The position numbers were made by a program, and so were the translations under genes. From the NCBI GenBank assembly GCA_031289015.1, contig JAITQG010000048.1:19298-83297 (forward strand): 64,000 bases of DNA. Direction: 5' to 3'. This document shows, one piece after another, positions 1 to 9,439 of this stretch. Source of the DNA: Lactobacillaceae bacterium (GTDB taxonomy: Bacteria; Bacillota; Bacilli; Lactobacillales; Lactobacillaceae). The notes beneath the pieces were generated by a model. It had not been told where the DNA came from and ran no database searches. It worked only from the letters and a program-made list of their open reading frames with translations. Position 1 is the stretch's first letter, and each line of letters starts with the position of its first letter.

Positions 1-234
1 CTTAACCACAGCTTCAACCTTGTCACCTACTTTGATCAAGTCCTCAACATTTGCGTCGCGGTCTGAAGTCAATTCACGTGCAGGGATAACACCCTCAACA
101 CCTGTACCATCAATACCAACCACCACTTGACGGTCGTTATCAATAGCCAATACTTCACCCGTTACTACGCTACCAACTTCAACAGTTGGTTGTGCGTCAA
201 GGGCTGCCAATAGCTCGTTGTTCTCTTCGTTCAT
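1..234 (-). CDS. rpsA: 30S ribosomal protein S1 (rpsA), 5' part only
   Basis: The window edge cuts this gene, leaving the first 78 codons. The N-terminal residues (MNEENNELLAAL, then VGSVVTGEVLAID and a stretch ending in GDKVEAVVK) look like the first S1/OB-fold repeat of the S1-like protein that helps ribosomes bind mRNA. A strong Shine-Dalgarno AGGAGGA lies 7-8 bases before the ATG. A TATAAT -10 box lies at 276-281, but I see no good -35 box. The upstream neighbour on the same strand is cmk, the usual Firmicute order. The number of S1 repeats cannot be judged from the fragment. Confidence 0.85.
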   Translation of the reverse strand, partial: MNEENNELLAALDAQPTVEVGSVVTGEVLAIDNDRQVVVGIDGTGVEGVIPARELTSDRDANVEDLIKVGDKVEAVVK

Positions 235-360
235 TACAATAAATCCTCCTGGTCACACGACTCTTTATTTTACATATTATACGGGAACAAAACCGTAAAT
301 ACTAGTAGTACAGTGTGACAATTTCAACATTAATTTCTAACTATAAAAGTTAGGTTTACG

Positions 361-1035
361 CTACTTCACAACTTGGTCGTGGATAATATCTTTGGCGACA
401 TTGACCACATCTGGAATTGAAAGTCCCGTAGTATCTAATTCTACCGCATCTTCCGCTTTTTTTAAAGGACTAATTTCACGATGTGAGTCTAAATAGTCTC
501 TTTTTTCGACGGCGGCCTCGATTTCCGCCAATGTTTCGGGCATTCCTTTGGCTTGATTTTCCTTGAAACGCCGGGCTGCACGCTCTTTTACCGAGGCAAT
601 CAAAAAGATTTTGACTTCCGCATTTGGCAAAACCGTGGTCCCAATATCGCGGCCATCCATGACCACACCACCTTGCAAAGCGATCTCACGTTGCAAATCA
701 ACCATCGCGGTGCGCACTGGCCCATAGGCTGAAACGGCTGAAACGTTGGCCGTGACTGCAGTTGAGCGGATTTCTTCGGTAATTTCAACATCATTTAGAA
801 AAACTTTTTGGCCATCCACACTTGGCGCAAAACTAATTTTAAGCTTGGGTAACAACGCCACCACTTGGGCTTCATCGTTAATATCGACCTTGGCTGATAA
901 CGCTGCATACGTGACGGCCCGATACATCGCACCGGTGTCAACGTAGACAAAATTTAAATCAGTGGCGAGAATTTTGGCGATGGTGGATTTTCCAGCAGAT
1001 GCCGGCCCGTCAATGGCAATTTGAATTTGTCGCAT
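361..1035 (-). CDS. cmk: Cytidylate kinase
   Basis: The 224-residue protein phosphorylates CMP and dCMP with ATP in pyrimidine nucleotide salvage. The P-loop GPASAGKST is near residue 11 and the conserved [11 protein letters not shown] segment near residue 128; length is normal for the family. I start at the internal ATG at 1035 because AGGATGG sits at the right distance from it and would overlap the ATG nine bases earlier. It precedes rpsA on the same strand. In related genomes cmk usually follows recQ and a LysM gene; here a pectin gene cluster lies between them. Confidence 0.95.
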   Translation of the reverse strand: MRQIQIAIDGPASAGKSTIAKILATDLNFVYVDTGAMYRAVTYAALSAKVDINDEAQVVALLPKLKISFAPSVDGQKVFLNDVEITEEIRSTAVTANVSAVSAYGPVRTAMVDLQREIALQGGVVMDGRDIGTTVLPNAEVKIFLIASVKERAARRFKENQAKGMPETLAEIEAAVEKRDYLDSHREISPLKKAEDAVELDTTGLSIPDVVNVAKDIIHDQVVK

Positions 1036-1080
1036 ATCTTCCATCCTATTTATTATTTACAAGTAACTATTTTAACACAA

Positions 1081-1107
1081 AAAGCCCCCCAGTTTAACGG
1101 GTGGCTT
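1081..1107 (-). terminator. Terminator of the pectin operon
   Basis: On the minus strand an inverted repeat of the form AAAGCC-ACCC ... GGGG-GGCTTT is followed by TTTTTG. It lies just after the kduD stop codon and before cmk, so it would end the pectin operon. Confidence 0.75.
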
Positions 1108-1122
1108 TGCATTCTTTTAAAA

Positions 1123-1926
1123 TTATGGTTGCTTTCCGATGTAGGCGAGAATTCCACCATCAACGTAGAGCACGTGCCCGTTGACAAAATCCGATGCCGG
1201 ACTTGCTAAGAACACTGCGGGCCCTTGCAAATCCTTGGTTTCACCCCACCGTTCGGCCGGCGTCTTAGCGATGATGAATTGATCAAAGGGATGCCGTGAT
1301 CCATCTGCTTGCAATTCACGTAAAGGCGCCGTTTGTGGTGTGGCAATGTAGCCGGGCCCGATGCCGTTACATTGGATATTAAATTGCCCGTATTCTGACG
1401 CAATATTACGCGTCAACATCTTGAGCCCACCCTTAGCTGCGGCATAGGCGGAAACGGTTTCGCGCCCCAACTCACTCATCATTGAACAAATGTTGATGAT
1501 TTTACCACCACCGTTTTTAATCATGCCCGGAATCACCGACTTAGCGACAATAAATGGCCCGTTCAAGTCGATATCAACGACTTGGCGGAATTCCGCGGCA
1601 CTCATCTCAATCATCGGCACCCGCTTAATAATCCCGGCGTTGTTCACCAAGATATCAATCGCACCGACTTCTGCTTCGATTTGATCAACCATGGCTTGTA
1701 CCCCGGTCTCATCGGTCACATCACACACATAACCGTGGGCGTCGATGCCAAGTGCTTGATACGCGGCAGCACCTTTGGCCACCCCTTCTTCAGTCCGGTC
1801 ATTGTAGACGATGGTCGCCCCTGCAGCGGCATAACTCTCCGCAATTGCCAAGCCAATCCCATACACGGCCCCAGTAATCAACGCAATTTTTCCATCTAAG
1901 CGAAAATTATTATTATCAAAACTCAT
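1123..1926 (-). CDS. kduD: 2-dehydro-3-deoxy-D-gluconate 5-dehydrogenase (KduD-like SDR)
   Basis: The 267-residue short-chain dehydrogenase has the nucleotide-binding TGAVYGIG motif near residue 17, the NNAG motif and the catalytic Ser plus YAAAK (Y and K) region. In pectin breakdown KduD reduces 2,5-diketo-3-deoxygluconate to 2-keto-3-deoxygluconate with NAD(P)H. The start at 1926 is chosen for the AGAGGAG before it. Membership of the SDR family is clear. The KduD assignment rests on overall similarity and on kduI lying 27 bases upstream; gluconate 5-dehydrogenase is the main alternative. It is the last gene of the operon. Confidence 0.85.
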   Translation of the reverse strand: MSFDNNNFRLDGKIALITGAVYGIGLAIAESYAAAGATIVYNDRTEEGVAKGAAAYQALGIDAHGYVCDVTDETGVQAMVDQIEAEVGAIDILVNNAGIIKRVPMIEMSAAEFRQVVDIDLNGPFIVAKSVIPGMIKNGGGKIINICSMMSELGRETVSAYAAAKGGLKMLTRNIASEYGQFNIQCNGIGPGYIATPQTAPLRELQADGSRHPFDQFIIAKTPAERWGETKDLQGPAVFLASPASDFVNGHVLYVDGGILAYIGKQP

Positions 1927-1953
1927 AATTGAACTCCTCTGTCGTGGCACAAG

Positions 1954-2793
1954 TTACTTCAAATCGTCCATGGCAACCATATCCATGTCCGTGTAGGTGA
2001 TATTTTCCCCACACATCGCCCAGATAAAGCTGTAATTGCTCGTTCCTACGCCGGTGTGAATCGACCAACTTGGACTGATAATCGCTTGTTCATTATCAAC
2101 GACCAAATGCTTAGTCGCGTCAGGTTGGCCCATCATATGAAAGACCTTGTTAGGGGCCGCCATATCAAAGTAGACATAAGCTTCCATCCGGCGTTCATGC
2201 GTATGACACGGCATTGTATTCCAGGCACTACCAGGTTCCAAAATCGTATAGCCCATTTGCAATTGACATGAATCACACACATTGGGGTGGATATATTGAT
2301 AAATATTGCGTTCATTCATCGTCAATGGTTCACCAGTATTCATTGGTTTGATGTCATCGATGCTAATTTTCACGTTGGGATACTTGTGATGCGCTGGCGT
2401 TGAACTGATGTAGAACTTAGCAGGAGTTGCTGCATCCACAGAACTAAACACAACATGCTCAGTTGCCTTGCCGATGTAATAGCCATCTTGTTTCTTCATT
2501 GATTCTTTAACACCATCAATTTCAATAAAACCGTCGCCACCAATGTTGATCACGCCAAGTTCGCGCCGTTCTAAGAAATATTCCACGCCCAATTCAGTCG
2601 ACAAAACAATTTCTAGCGGCTCCGTGCTTGGCGTAACCCCACCAAAAATCATCCGATCATTGTGTGTATACGTTAAATTAATTTCGCCAGGTACAAAGAC
2701 CTTTTCAACTAAGAATTCACGCCGTAAATCCTCAGTCGCATAATTTTTAATATCTTCTGGACTATGTGTATAGCGCGTTGTCATCTTTTGCAT
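1954..2793 (-). CDS. kduI: 4-deoxy-L-threo-5-hexosulose-uronate ketol-isomerase
   Basis: KduI converts 5-keto-4-deoxyuronate, released from unsaturated galacturonate, to 2,5-diketo-3-deoxygluconate. The 279-residue length matches the family. The cupin metal site is visible in MPCHTHERRMEAYVYFD, with His, His and Glu ligands, and SIHTGVGT follows. The ATG at 2793 comes one base after the stop codon of the GH105 gene, and its Shine-Dalgarno AGAGGA lies inside that gene, so translation is probably coupled. Confidence 0.93.
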   Translation of the reverse strand: MQKMTTRYTHSPEDIKNYATEDLRREFLVEKVFVPGEINLTYTHNDRMIFGGVTPSTEPLEIVLSTELGVEYFLERRELGVINIGGDGFIEIDGVKESMKKQDGYYIGKATEHVVFSSVDAATPAKFYISSTPAHHKYPNVKISIDDIKPMNTGEPLTMNERNIYQYIHPNVCDSCQLQMGYTILEPGSAWNTMPCHTHERRMEAYVYFDMAAPNKVFHMMGQPDATKHLVVDNEQAIISPSWSIHTGVGTSNYSFIWAMCGENITYTDMDMVAMDDLK

Positions 2794-2794
2794 G

Positions 2795-4003
2795 TTATTT
2801 TTCCTCTGCCTTTCGTAAAGCTTGCATTTCAGCACTTACCAACAAAAATGGGCCGTAACCCTTGTGATCATTAGCGACAATCGGGGTTTCCATATAATAC
2901 GCATATGAACCATCACGACCCGGGAAATTGCCCCCCAGCCCCGCCATTTGGCAAATCTTGTTGACGTTCACCCATTGCACTTCTTCACCAATCGCATGAC
3001 CGCGTGTTTTGATTGATAGGAACTGTTCAAGCGCATTGGTCCAAGCCTTATCGCGAATCGGTGCAAAGGTTTTTGCATCGATATAATCCAAGCGAATTGC
3101 CTTGGCCAGCGCGGCGGTAATCATTAATGACCCCGAACTCTCCAAATAATTCAGTGGCCGGGTGCCTGCATCAACAATTTGATACCATAAGCCCGTTTTT
3201 TCACACGTGTGCTGACTCAGAGCCGTCAATAACTTAGCAAGATTGGCTTGAATTTGACGGGTACCCGCATCTTCAGGCAAATACTCAATTGTATCGACCA
3301 TCGCCATGACAAACCACCCAATCGAGCGTAACCAGAAATGCGGTGATAAGCCGGTCTCTTTATCGGCCCAAGGTTGTTGCTTAGCTTCGTCATAAACGTG
3401 ATAACACAGCCCGGTGTCGGCATCGACGGTGTTTTTATACGCGTTGATGAATTGCAATTGACAATCTTTAAACGTCCCGACTTCAACCGTGCCTAATTCA
3501 GCCGTTTCATAAAATAAACCAGTGGGCTGTTCACCAAACAAATTCAGGTAACGCGTGTAAAAGACGGACCCCATGTACAAGCCATCCAACCAACATTGAT
3601 ATGGATAGATGCCCTTGTGCCAAAAAGTGCCATCATTTAAGCGGGGCTGATGAATCAGTTGTGAAAACAATAAATCCGCCGCATCCCGATATTTTTGCTC
3701 GCCAGTTTCGGCCAACAAATCAAGCACGGCTTTCCCATTATTGACGTGATCCAAATTGAACTCGTCATAGTTGTAGCCTTTAATTTGCGCATCATCACCA
3801 ACGAATTGATCAATATTTTGCTTGATATACGCCATATATTGTGGCTTTGGGTCAAGCTGATAAATCGCATATAGTCCATTTAACGTCAACCCGTCTTCAT
3901 ACTCCCATTTACCTTTGAGATTGATATTAGGTTCCCGTGCCAACAAGGTATCAGCGCCCAATTGCGCCCAGTTGGTACTTAAATCACCATAACTTTTCGC
4001 CAT
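2795..4003 (-). CDS. Glycoside hydrolase family 105 unsaturated (rhamno)galacturonyl hydrolase
   Basis: The 402-residue cytoplasmic enzyme has the alpha/alpha-barrel features of GH88/GH105. It carries WEYEDGLTLNGLYAIYQ near residue 33, the YPYQCWLDGLYM segment that should hold the catalytic Asp, and SPHFWLRSIGWFVMAMVD. There is no signal peptide, so it acts on imported oligomers. Family enzymes hydrate the 4,5-double bond of the terminal unsaturated uronic acid, releasing 5-keto-4-deoxyuronate for KduI next door. Whether it prefers rhamnogalacturonan or galacturonan fragments cannot be told; the neighbouring PL9-type lyase suggests galacturonan. Confidence 0.88.
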   Translation of the reverse strand: MAKSYGDLSTNWAQLGADTLLAREPNINLKGKWEYEDGLTLNGLYAIYQLDPKPQYMAYIKQNIDQFVGDDAQIKGYNYDEFNLDHVNNGKAVLDLLAETGEQKYRDAADLLFSQLIHQPRLNDGTFWHKGIYPYQCWLDGLYMGSVFYTRYLNLFGEQPTGLFYETAELGTVEVGTFKDCQLQFINAYKNTVDADTGLCYHVYDEAKQQPWADKETGLSPHFWLRSIGWFVMAMVDTIEYLPEDAGTRQIQANLAKLLTALSQHTCEKTGLWYQIVDAGTRPLNYLESSGSLMITAALAKAIRLDYIDAKTFAPIRDKAWTNALEQFLSIKTRGHAIGEEVQWVNVNKICQMAGLGGNFPGRDGSYAYYMETPIVANDHKGYGPFLLVSAEMQALRKAEEK

Positions 4004-4029
4004 GTCATTCCTCTACTATCTGCAGGAGC

Positions 4030-5562
4030 TTAGGATTGCACCTTGCTCTTATAGCCAACGTTGTTATTACCAAAGCAATCTTCATACTTCCAGCCCGTCA
4101 AATCTTCAACAACTTGGCGCGCATCAGGCGTCACATCTTCAGGTGCCCCGCCTTCTTTACGCCGCTTGATTTCAGCAAGCAATTGTTGATGAATTTGCGT
4201 ATTCAAGCGCATCTTTTGGGCAAAGAACATCCCAATCACGGCCATCAAACAAACGAAGAAAGCCACCCCGATAATCGCATTCAAAGCAGATTGGGGCTGG
4301 ACTTCCAGATTGGCATCAAAGCCAAAGAAGGACAATGCCACGCCCAAGCCCATGATTAACCAGGCGCGGACTAATTTACCAACCATGGTCATGGCTCCAG
4401 CATACACGCCGGCCCGATGCCGCCCGGTCAAGGCTTCATCGATATCGGCCATAAACGTGTACGTTGACCAAGGAATGTAATACACACCCCCAGTTCCAAT
4501 TCCAAAGAAGATCGTGATGCCCATAACGATGGCATAGACACCCACGGTTCCGGCACCCGTAAAGCCTGCCATGTACACAAAGCAGTACGCCAAAATCGAA
4601 ATGACCACAATCATCAAACTGGCTTGCATCGGCCGCCGATAGCCCTTTTTGGCCACCCAAATCATCACGATAAAAGTTGAGACAATTTGTAAAATACTTG
4701 ACCAAGAATTCAACAACGCCACGCCCGACTTTGCCAAACCTAAGATATAGACCACAAAGAATGTGAATGTCGAGGCCCACAACCATTCAGCCCCAAAGCC
4801 AAACAAGTACATCCCGAGTTGGGTTCTAAATGCCTTAACGCGCAACGTTGAAAAGACGTCGATGAAGAGTTTTTTCATGTTTTCTAACAATGAGCCAGCT
4901 TCAGGTTCATGCACCTCTTCAGGTGAACGTTCCCATGAATTCTTATACAAAGCAAAGACAGCGACCATCATGATGATTCCAAATGAAATCCCAGTCAGTG
5001 CAAAGGCCCATTGGTTGTTTTCGCCCAAGCGCCAAAAGAAGAAGGCGGGGATGATTTGTGACAAGAAATTAGCCAACTTACCAAAAATGGCTTTGGTACC
5101 CGTCAAAGTGGCGCGATCTTCGAAATTATCAGTCATTTCAGGCGCTAATGACTCGTATGGAATCATAATCATCGTGTACACACATTCAAACAAAATGTAG
5201 GTCACGAGGTAGAAAATCCATTTCGCATCGGTTGGAATCCCACCAGGGAGCGGAATATAAACCAATGGATACAAGACAATCAAAGGGATTCCGATTAGCA
5301 AGAAGAAGCGGCGTCGACCAAAGCGCCGACCGATTTTGAACCGATAAAAATTGTCTGAAATGTATCCCATGATTGGGTTTGTGATTACGTCCAAATTGGT
5401 GGCAATCGTGAAAATCAACGCGGCTTTCCACGCTTCAATTCCAACGACGGTCGTATAAAAAATCAACAACCAAGTTTGCGCCATGGCCAGTGAACCTGAC
5501 CCCAATAAATTAACTGAACCATAACTCAACTGATGAATCAGGCCAATCTTTTTCTTTTCCAT
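4030..5562 (-). CDS. GPH-family MFS transporter, probably for oligogalacturonides
   Basis: The 510-residue membrane protein has about twelve hydrophobic segments and the N-terminal pattern of glycoside-pentoside-hexuronide symporters (QLSYGSVNLLGSGSL, then NLDVITNPIMGYISDN and a basic loop GRRFGRRRFF). It resembles TogT/OgtA-type importers, and its place in the operon between the permease and the GH105 gene suggests uptake of unsaturated oligouronides. The long hydrophilic C-terminal tail follows TM12. The ribosome site is weak, and an inverted repeat TAGATA-GG-TATCTA lies directly before the ATG (5565-5578). Confidence 0.82.
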   Translation of the reverse strand: MEKKKIGLIHQLSYGSVNLLGSGSLAMAQTWLLIFYTTVVGIEAWKAALIFTIATNLDVITNPIMGYISDNFYRFKIGRRFGRRRFFLLIGIPLIVLYPLVYIPLPGGIPTDAKWIFYLVTYILFECVYTMIMIPYESLAPEMTDNFEDRATLTGTKAIFGKLANFLSQIIPAFFFWRLGENNQWAFALTGISFGIIMMVAVFALYKNSWERSPEEVHEPEAGSLLENMKKLFIDVFSTLRVKAFRTQLGMYLFGFGAEWLWASTFTFFVVYILGLAKSGVALLNSWSSILQIVSTFIVMIWVAKKGYRRPMQASLMIVVISILAYCFVYMAGFTGAGTVGVYAIVMGITIFFGIGTGGVYYIPWSTYTFMADIDEALTGRHRAGVYAGAMTMVGKLVRAWLIMGLGVALSFFGFDANLEVQPQSALNAIIGVAFFVCLMAVIGMFFAQKMRLNTQIHQQLLAEIKRRKEGGAPEDVTPDARQVVEDLTGWKYEDCFGNNNVGYKSKVQS

Positions 5563-5611
5563 TATAGATACCTATCTATGTCAATGTGACATGTTGTTTA
5601 GTGGCGTAGCA

Positions 5612-6598
5612 TTAATGTTTCGTTGGGACAATTGGCCGGCCGAGTTTGCGGGCCCGCTTTTCAAAATACATCGTGACTAATGGCGTTAAAATCGACGACA
5701 CTAGCACACTTGTTGCGACAATCGCCGTGGCATTCACCGCAATGGGTGCAAATTTTGGTGCCATATCAGCAATCGCTGTTGGCACGGCCACCGCTGCACC
5801 GGCCGTTGATGACGCCGCCCAACCGGCCACCCCATCACTCCCCGTCACAAAGCGATCGACAATTGACAAAACGCCACCCGAAATTGCGACCACGGCCACG
5901 CCCATCAAGATACCCATGAAGCCAGATTGGACAATCGCACCTAAATTGATGCTAAAGCCTAATGTGAAGGCAAAGAAGGGAATCAAGACTGGTACGGCTG
6001 GGCCAAAGAACTTACGAAAATCCTGATCCAATGAACCCAACATAATTCCTAAAGCAAACGGAATCAGCGTTGAAATCAAGGCCGTTACGGGGAATTGGGC
6101 CATGCCGGCAATCCCCATGGTGATCATCGTCATGAATGGCCCCGACTCAATACTGATGAACGGGAAGCCCGCCGCGTCTTCATCACGCTTCAATGACGTC
6201 ATCAACGCCATGTACAAGCCGCCGTTGGTTTCATTAAACGAAGCAATCACGGCCAAGGCTGACAACCCGGCAAACAAACCGGATGTGATGCCTTCTGTGG
6301 GCAACAAATGGCCAATGATGACTCCTAAGACGCCGGCTAAAATAACTTTTGAAATTAATAATGACAAGCCTTTTTTGGCAATATAGCCCGACGATTTGAG
6401 ATTAATGGTCGTCCCGACACAAAAGAAGAAGACGAACAAGATAACTGAGGTCCCCGTCAGATAATGCCCGGTAAACCCTGGCAAAAACGCCGTGGGTTCG
6501 ACTGGATTGGGATAAATCGCGCGGGTCAGCGTCCCAATAAATAGAGGAACAATCATCATCCCGCCCGGAATTTTTTCAATCCGTTGTTTAATTCGCAT
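5612..6598 (-). CDS. kdgT: 2-keto-3-deoxygluconate permease
   Basis: The 328-residue protein starts MRIKQRIEKIPGGMMIVPLF and is made of about ten hydrophobic segments, typical of the KdgT family that takes up 2-keto-3-deoxygluconate with protons. The start at 6598 has AAGGTGG in front; the longer reading frame would run into the palindrome at 6620-6633. It lies between the isomerase-like gene and the GPH transporter. With both transporters the cell could take up oligomers and also monomeric product. Confidence 0.88.
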   Translation of the reverse strand: MRIKQRIEKIPGGMMIVPLFIGTLTRAIYPNPVEPTAFLPGFTGHYLTGTSVILFVFFFCVGTTINLKSSGYIAKKGLSLLISKVILAGVLGVIIGHLLPTEGITSGLFAGLSALAVIASFNETNGGLYMALMTSLKRDEDAAGFPFISIESGPFMTMITMGIAGMAQFPVTALISTLIPFALGIMLGSLDQDFRKFFGPAVPVLIPFFAFTLGFSINLGAIVQSGFMGILMGVAVVAISGGVLSIVDRFVTGSDGVAGWAASSTAGAAVAVPTAIADMAPKFAPIAVNATAIVATSVLVSSILTPLVTMYFEKRARKLGRPIVPTKH

Positions 6599-6619
6599 AT
6601 GTATACCACCTTTTTTATT

Positions 6620-6633
6620 TGTGCACGTGCACA
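6620..6633. promoter_or_regulatory. Palindromic operator TGTGCACGTGCACA before kdgT
   Basis: This is a perfect 14-bp palindrome in the 50-base gap between the isomerase-like gene and kdgT, 22 bases before the kdgT start. It matches the palindrome at 9440-9453 in 12 of 14 positions and has the central CG typical of LacI-family operators. No convincing promoter is visible next to it, so it may act as an internal roadblock or mark a weak internal promoter. Confidence 0.6.
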
Positions 6634-6648
6634 TTTCATGCTTGCGGA

Positions 6649-7479
6649 TTAGCTTTGCACGATCAATTTGGCCGCGACTGGGATTTTGGCGTCTTGGGTT
6701 TGCTCCATGACCACGTAAACGAACGGTTTATGTTGCCGGATAATCGCCAGCATCCCCGCCAGATCCATCACTCCGTCGCCAATTGCGGTGGGGACAATTT
6801 GTCCATTGACCACATTGAAATCTTTGAGATGAATCGCCACAATTTTTGCCCCAAATAAATCAAAAGCGCGTTGCAAGAGTGCGGTTTGCTCTTGATATGT
6901 CGTTGCTGTAATCAAATTTGTAGCGTCCAAGATAATGCCTAATTGCGGTGAATCAATCCGTTTGAGGAGTTCCACCGTTTGATCTAATGAATAAATCGGA
7001 TGGTTTAACCCCGGCTCAATCCCAATTAATATGTTGTGTTGTTCCCCCGCCTTGACTAACCGCTGAATCGAGGCAACAGCTAATTCAAAGGCTGCGGGCG
7101 TAAAGTTTTGTTCGGTGTATTGAATTTCTGGTAAAACATTGCCAGTTTCTGAAGCGACCATACTTGCCCCAAAATATTTGGCATGGGCGACATAGGCTTC
7201 AAACTTTTGTAAAAGTTGTTCACGTGTGGCCAAATTTGGGTGAATCATATTGATGTAGCAACTCAACAGCGCAATTTGTACATCGGCTTGTTGAAATTGC
7301 TGCTTGATGAATGTGCCGTAGCCCGGTGATAAATCAGGCGCGCCACTCGGTAAATCCGGAAACGATTTACCTAGGGCTAACTGCACATTTTTGATGCCGT
7401 ACGCCTTGATTTTTTGCGGTAGTTCCAGATATGAATGGCAGTCTGTCACATCATGGCCGCGAATCGTCAAATTATCCAT
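6649..7479 (-). CDS. Sugar phosphate isomerase/epimerase family protein (AP endonuclease-like TIM barrel)
   Basis: The 276-residue protein has the layout of xylose-isomerase-like TIM barrels, with metal-ligand candidates in IGIEPGLNHP, LGIILDATNL and IVAIHLKDFN. The start at 7479 is supported by AAAGGAG. No signal peptide is present. The exact substrate is unknown; its place between the lyase and KdgT suggests a step in uronate or deoxy-sugar metabolism. A possible cre-like sequence lies upstream at 7515-7528 but is weak. Confidence 0.75.
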   Translation of the reverse strand: MDNLTIRGHDVTDCHSYLELPQKIKAYGIKNVQLALGKSFPDLPSGAPDLSPGYGTFIKQQFQQADVQIALLSCYINMIHPNLATREQLLQKFEAYVAHAKYFGASMVASETGNVLPEIQYTEQNFTPAAFELAVASIQRLVKAGEQHNILIGIEPGLNHPIYSLDQTVELLKRIDSPQLGIILDATNLITATTYQEQTALLQRAFDLFGAKIVAIHLKDFNVVNGQIVPTAIGDGVMDLAGMLAIIRQHKPFVYVVMEQTQDAKIPVAAKLIVQS

Positions 7480-7546
7480 ATAAACTCCTTTGTAAGCTAG
7501 TTTCATTCTACTTAAACTAGCGCTAAAAGTGTTGTTAGAACTATGC

Positions 7547-9412
7547 TTATTCGGCCGTTTCAAAGAAGTTTTCAACTGTCCAATTCAATTGCAGATAACT
7601 AAATGTATACAGGCTCAAATTGGTATGATTGTTCCAGGCATGCACGTTTTGAATGGTGCCGATTGGATTTGAATTCGATGACACGCCGCTCGCCAAATTA
7701 CCGTAACTCAATGAATCACGGAGCACGTGGTTGACACTCATGCCTTCACCACCTAATTTAAAGCCATTGCCATCACCCGTGATGGCAATGTTGTCGGTCC
7801 AACCATTGTCGTGGGCCAACGAATTGGTAATTAAGACGGCGCCGATTTTGCCGATACCAACTTTATTATATAAATCATAACCATCATCGATATTGCGATA
7901 CGCGCTGACATGATCAAGGTGGTTATTGGCACCTGACCGCAACTTGACTGCAAAGCCATCTGCATTGTTGTGGCTTGGATCCTCATTTAAGTAGCTGGCA
8001 CAATAGCGCACTAAATTATCGTGAGGCCAATAGGTTGTTTTCAATACATCATCACTGAGTCCTACCAGCAAGCCTGAGTCGCCATTATGATGGAAGGTCG
8101 AGTTTTCAACGACATTATGACTCCCGGCGATTTGTAAGCCGACCGTATTCGCTAGTGAGTTTTTGATTTCAACCCCCGACACGATCCAATAATCAGCATC
8201 CAAGACGATACTTTTGGTTTGCTGATTCAAATTCAACACCACTGGTAGCGTGCCTGGATTATCAAACGTCACCAAGTTAGGATTGCTCTGCGTATATTGA
8301 GCCGCACTAATCAACGTGACTGGCTTTGTTGCGGTCCCAGACACGTTGTAATTAATATAGAGTTGTTGGTCCAAATTGTACTCACCACCTTGGAGCACAA
8401 TGGTTTGCCCAGGATTCACACAAGCCGTGGCCGTATAGATGTCAACTGGTTGTGCGGCCGTCCCTGTGCCTTGTCCAGTGGCGGTTGGCGCAACATAAAT
8501 CGTGTCACCCACAAATGTCCGCGTGTTCATACGTGGTTGGGCAATTTTGTCTTTAGGCTCAACGGGCAAGACTGGATGCGGATCATCAACTTTGGGCCGG
8601 TCAGTCTTTGTATTAGATGTTTTTAGTTGGACATTTTTGACCACAATCTCGGCATTGCGCGCAGTATAAAAACCAACTGTATAATCAGTTGTTTGCACGC
8701 TCAACAAATCAGGCGTATAGAAAAAATCATTACGCCCAGTAATCCACTTGCCGTGGCGGTCCACGATGCCGCCCTTAAAGCCAGAATTGTTTTTCACAAG
8801 CCGGACATTATATGTATAGTTATTGGCGGGCATGGTTGGGCTGGTGGCATCAATCACAGTTTGCTTGAGCCCCTTGGAACCTTCGCCAATCATGGAGGTC
8901 ACCCCCGTCCGCTCAAAGAAAGCGGATTTACCACTAGCGCCCTTGTCTTTAACAAAGCCTCCCACAGCCACGATATTTGAAGCAATCAGATCGTCGTTAT
9001 CAGTCGTCCCAATCACATCCCGCGCCATGATGCCAAAACCTTCTTGCCCATCATATGTACCACCGTTGACGTCTTCTTTGCCAAAATGTTGCACGGTAAC
9101 GGTCGCCGTCAAATCAAAGTTTTTCGTTTTTGGTAATTTGGTGTAATAATATGAAATTCCATCATGATCACCCGTGATTTTACCACCGTTATTTTTAGAA
9201 AATAAATGCACATTGCCATTGCGTAACTTTTCAACTAGATTTTTACCAGCTGCAATATTTGCACTTTGTCCAAATACCGTGGATTTCCAAGTCGTTGGCG
9301 TGCATTTGTTAATGGTCTGGGCCGTCATGGTGGTTGGCTGCCCAAGCATGACCCCACCACAAACCAACGTGGTCAGGCCAATCATCAAAGCCCCTTGATA
9401 AGTTTTTTTCAT
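7547..9412 (-). CDS. Secreted pectate lyase, PL9-type parallel beta-helix with N-terminal extra domain
   Basis: The 621-residue protein begins with a signal peptide (MKK, a hydrophobic stretch and a predicted cut near the AQT at residue 31). Residues of about 35-265 form a beta-rich domain of unknown binding role. Residues from about 295 onward carry parallel beta-helix repeats with PL9 hallmarks: NNADGFAVKL, with the likely catalytic Lys, then the acidic NIDDGYDLYNK motif expected to bind calcium. PL9 enzymes cut pectate by beta-elimination. No LPXTG anchor is seen, so it is probably released. A good GGAGAAG precedes the ATG. It is the first gene of the operon. Confidence 0.87.
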   Translation of the reverse strand: MKKTYQGALMIGLTTLVCGGVMLGQPTTMTAQTINKCTPTTWKSTVFGQSANIAAGKNLVEKLRNGNVHLFSKNNGGKITGDHDGISYYYTKLPKTKNFDLTATVTVQHFGKEDVNGGTYDGQEGFGIMARDVIGTTDNDDLIASNIVAVGGFVKDKGASGKSAFFERTGVTSMIGEGSKGLKQTVIDATSPTMPANNYTYNVRLVKNNSGFKGGIVDRHGKWITGRNDFFYTPDLLSVQTTDYTVGFYTARNAEIVVKNVQLKTSNTKTDRPKVDDPHPVLPVEPKDKIAQPRMNTRTFVGDTIYVAPTATGQGTGTAAQPVDIYTATACVNPGQTIVLQGGEYNLDQQLYINYNVSGTATKPVTLISAAQYTQSNPNLVTFDNPGTLPVVLNLNQQTKSIVLDADYWIVSGVEIKNSLANTVGLQIAGSHNVVENSTFHHNGDSGLLVGLSDDVLKTTYWPHDNLVRYCASYLNEDPSHNNADGFAVKLRSGANNHLDHVSAYRNIDDGYDLYNKVGIGKIGAVLITNSLAHDNGWTDNIAITGDGNGFKLGGEGMSVNHVLRDSLSYGNLASGVSSNSNPIGTIQNVHAWNNHTNLSLYTFSYLQLNWTVENFFETAE

Positions 9413-9439
9413 TATTCTTCTCCGTTACTTCGCATTAAA

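Noticed and set aside
6620..6633. CACGTG palindrome as a terminator
   Set aside because: It is too short to form a stable stem, has no T run, and a matching copy lies in the leader of the first gene of the same operon.
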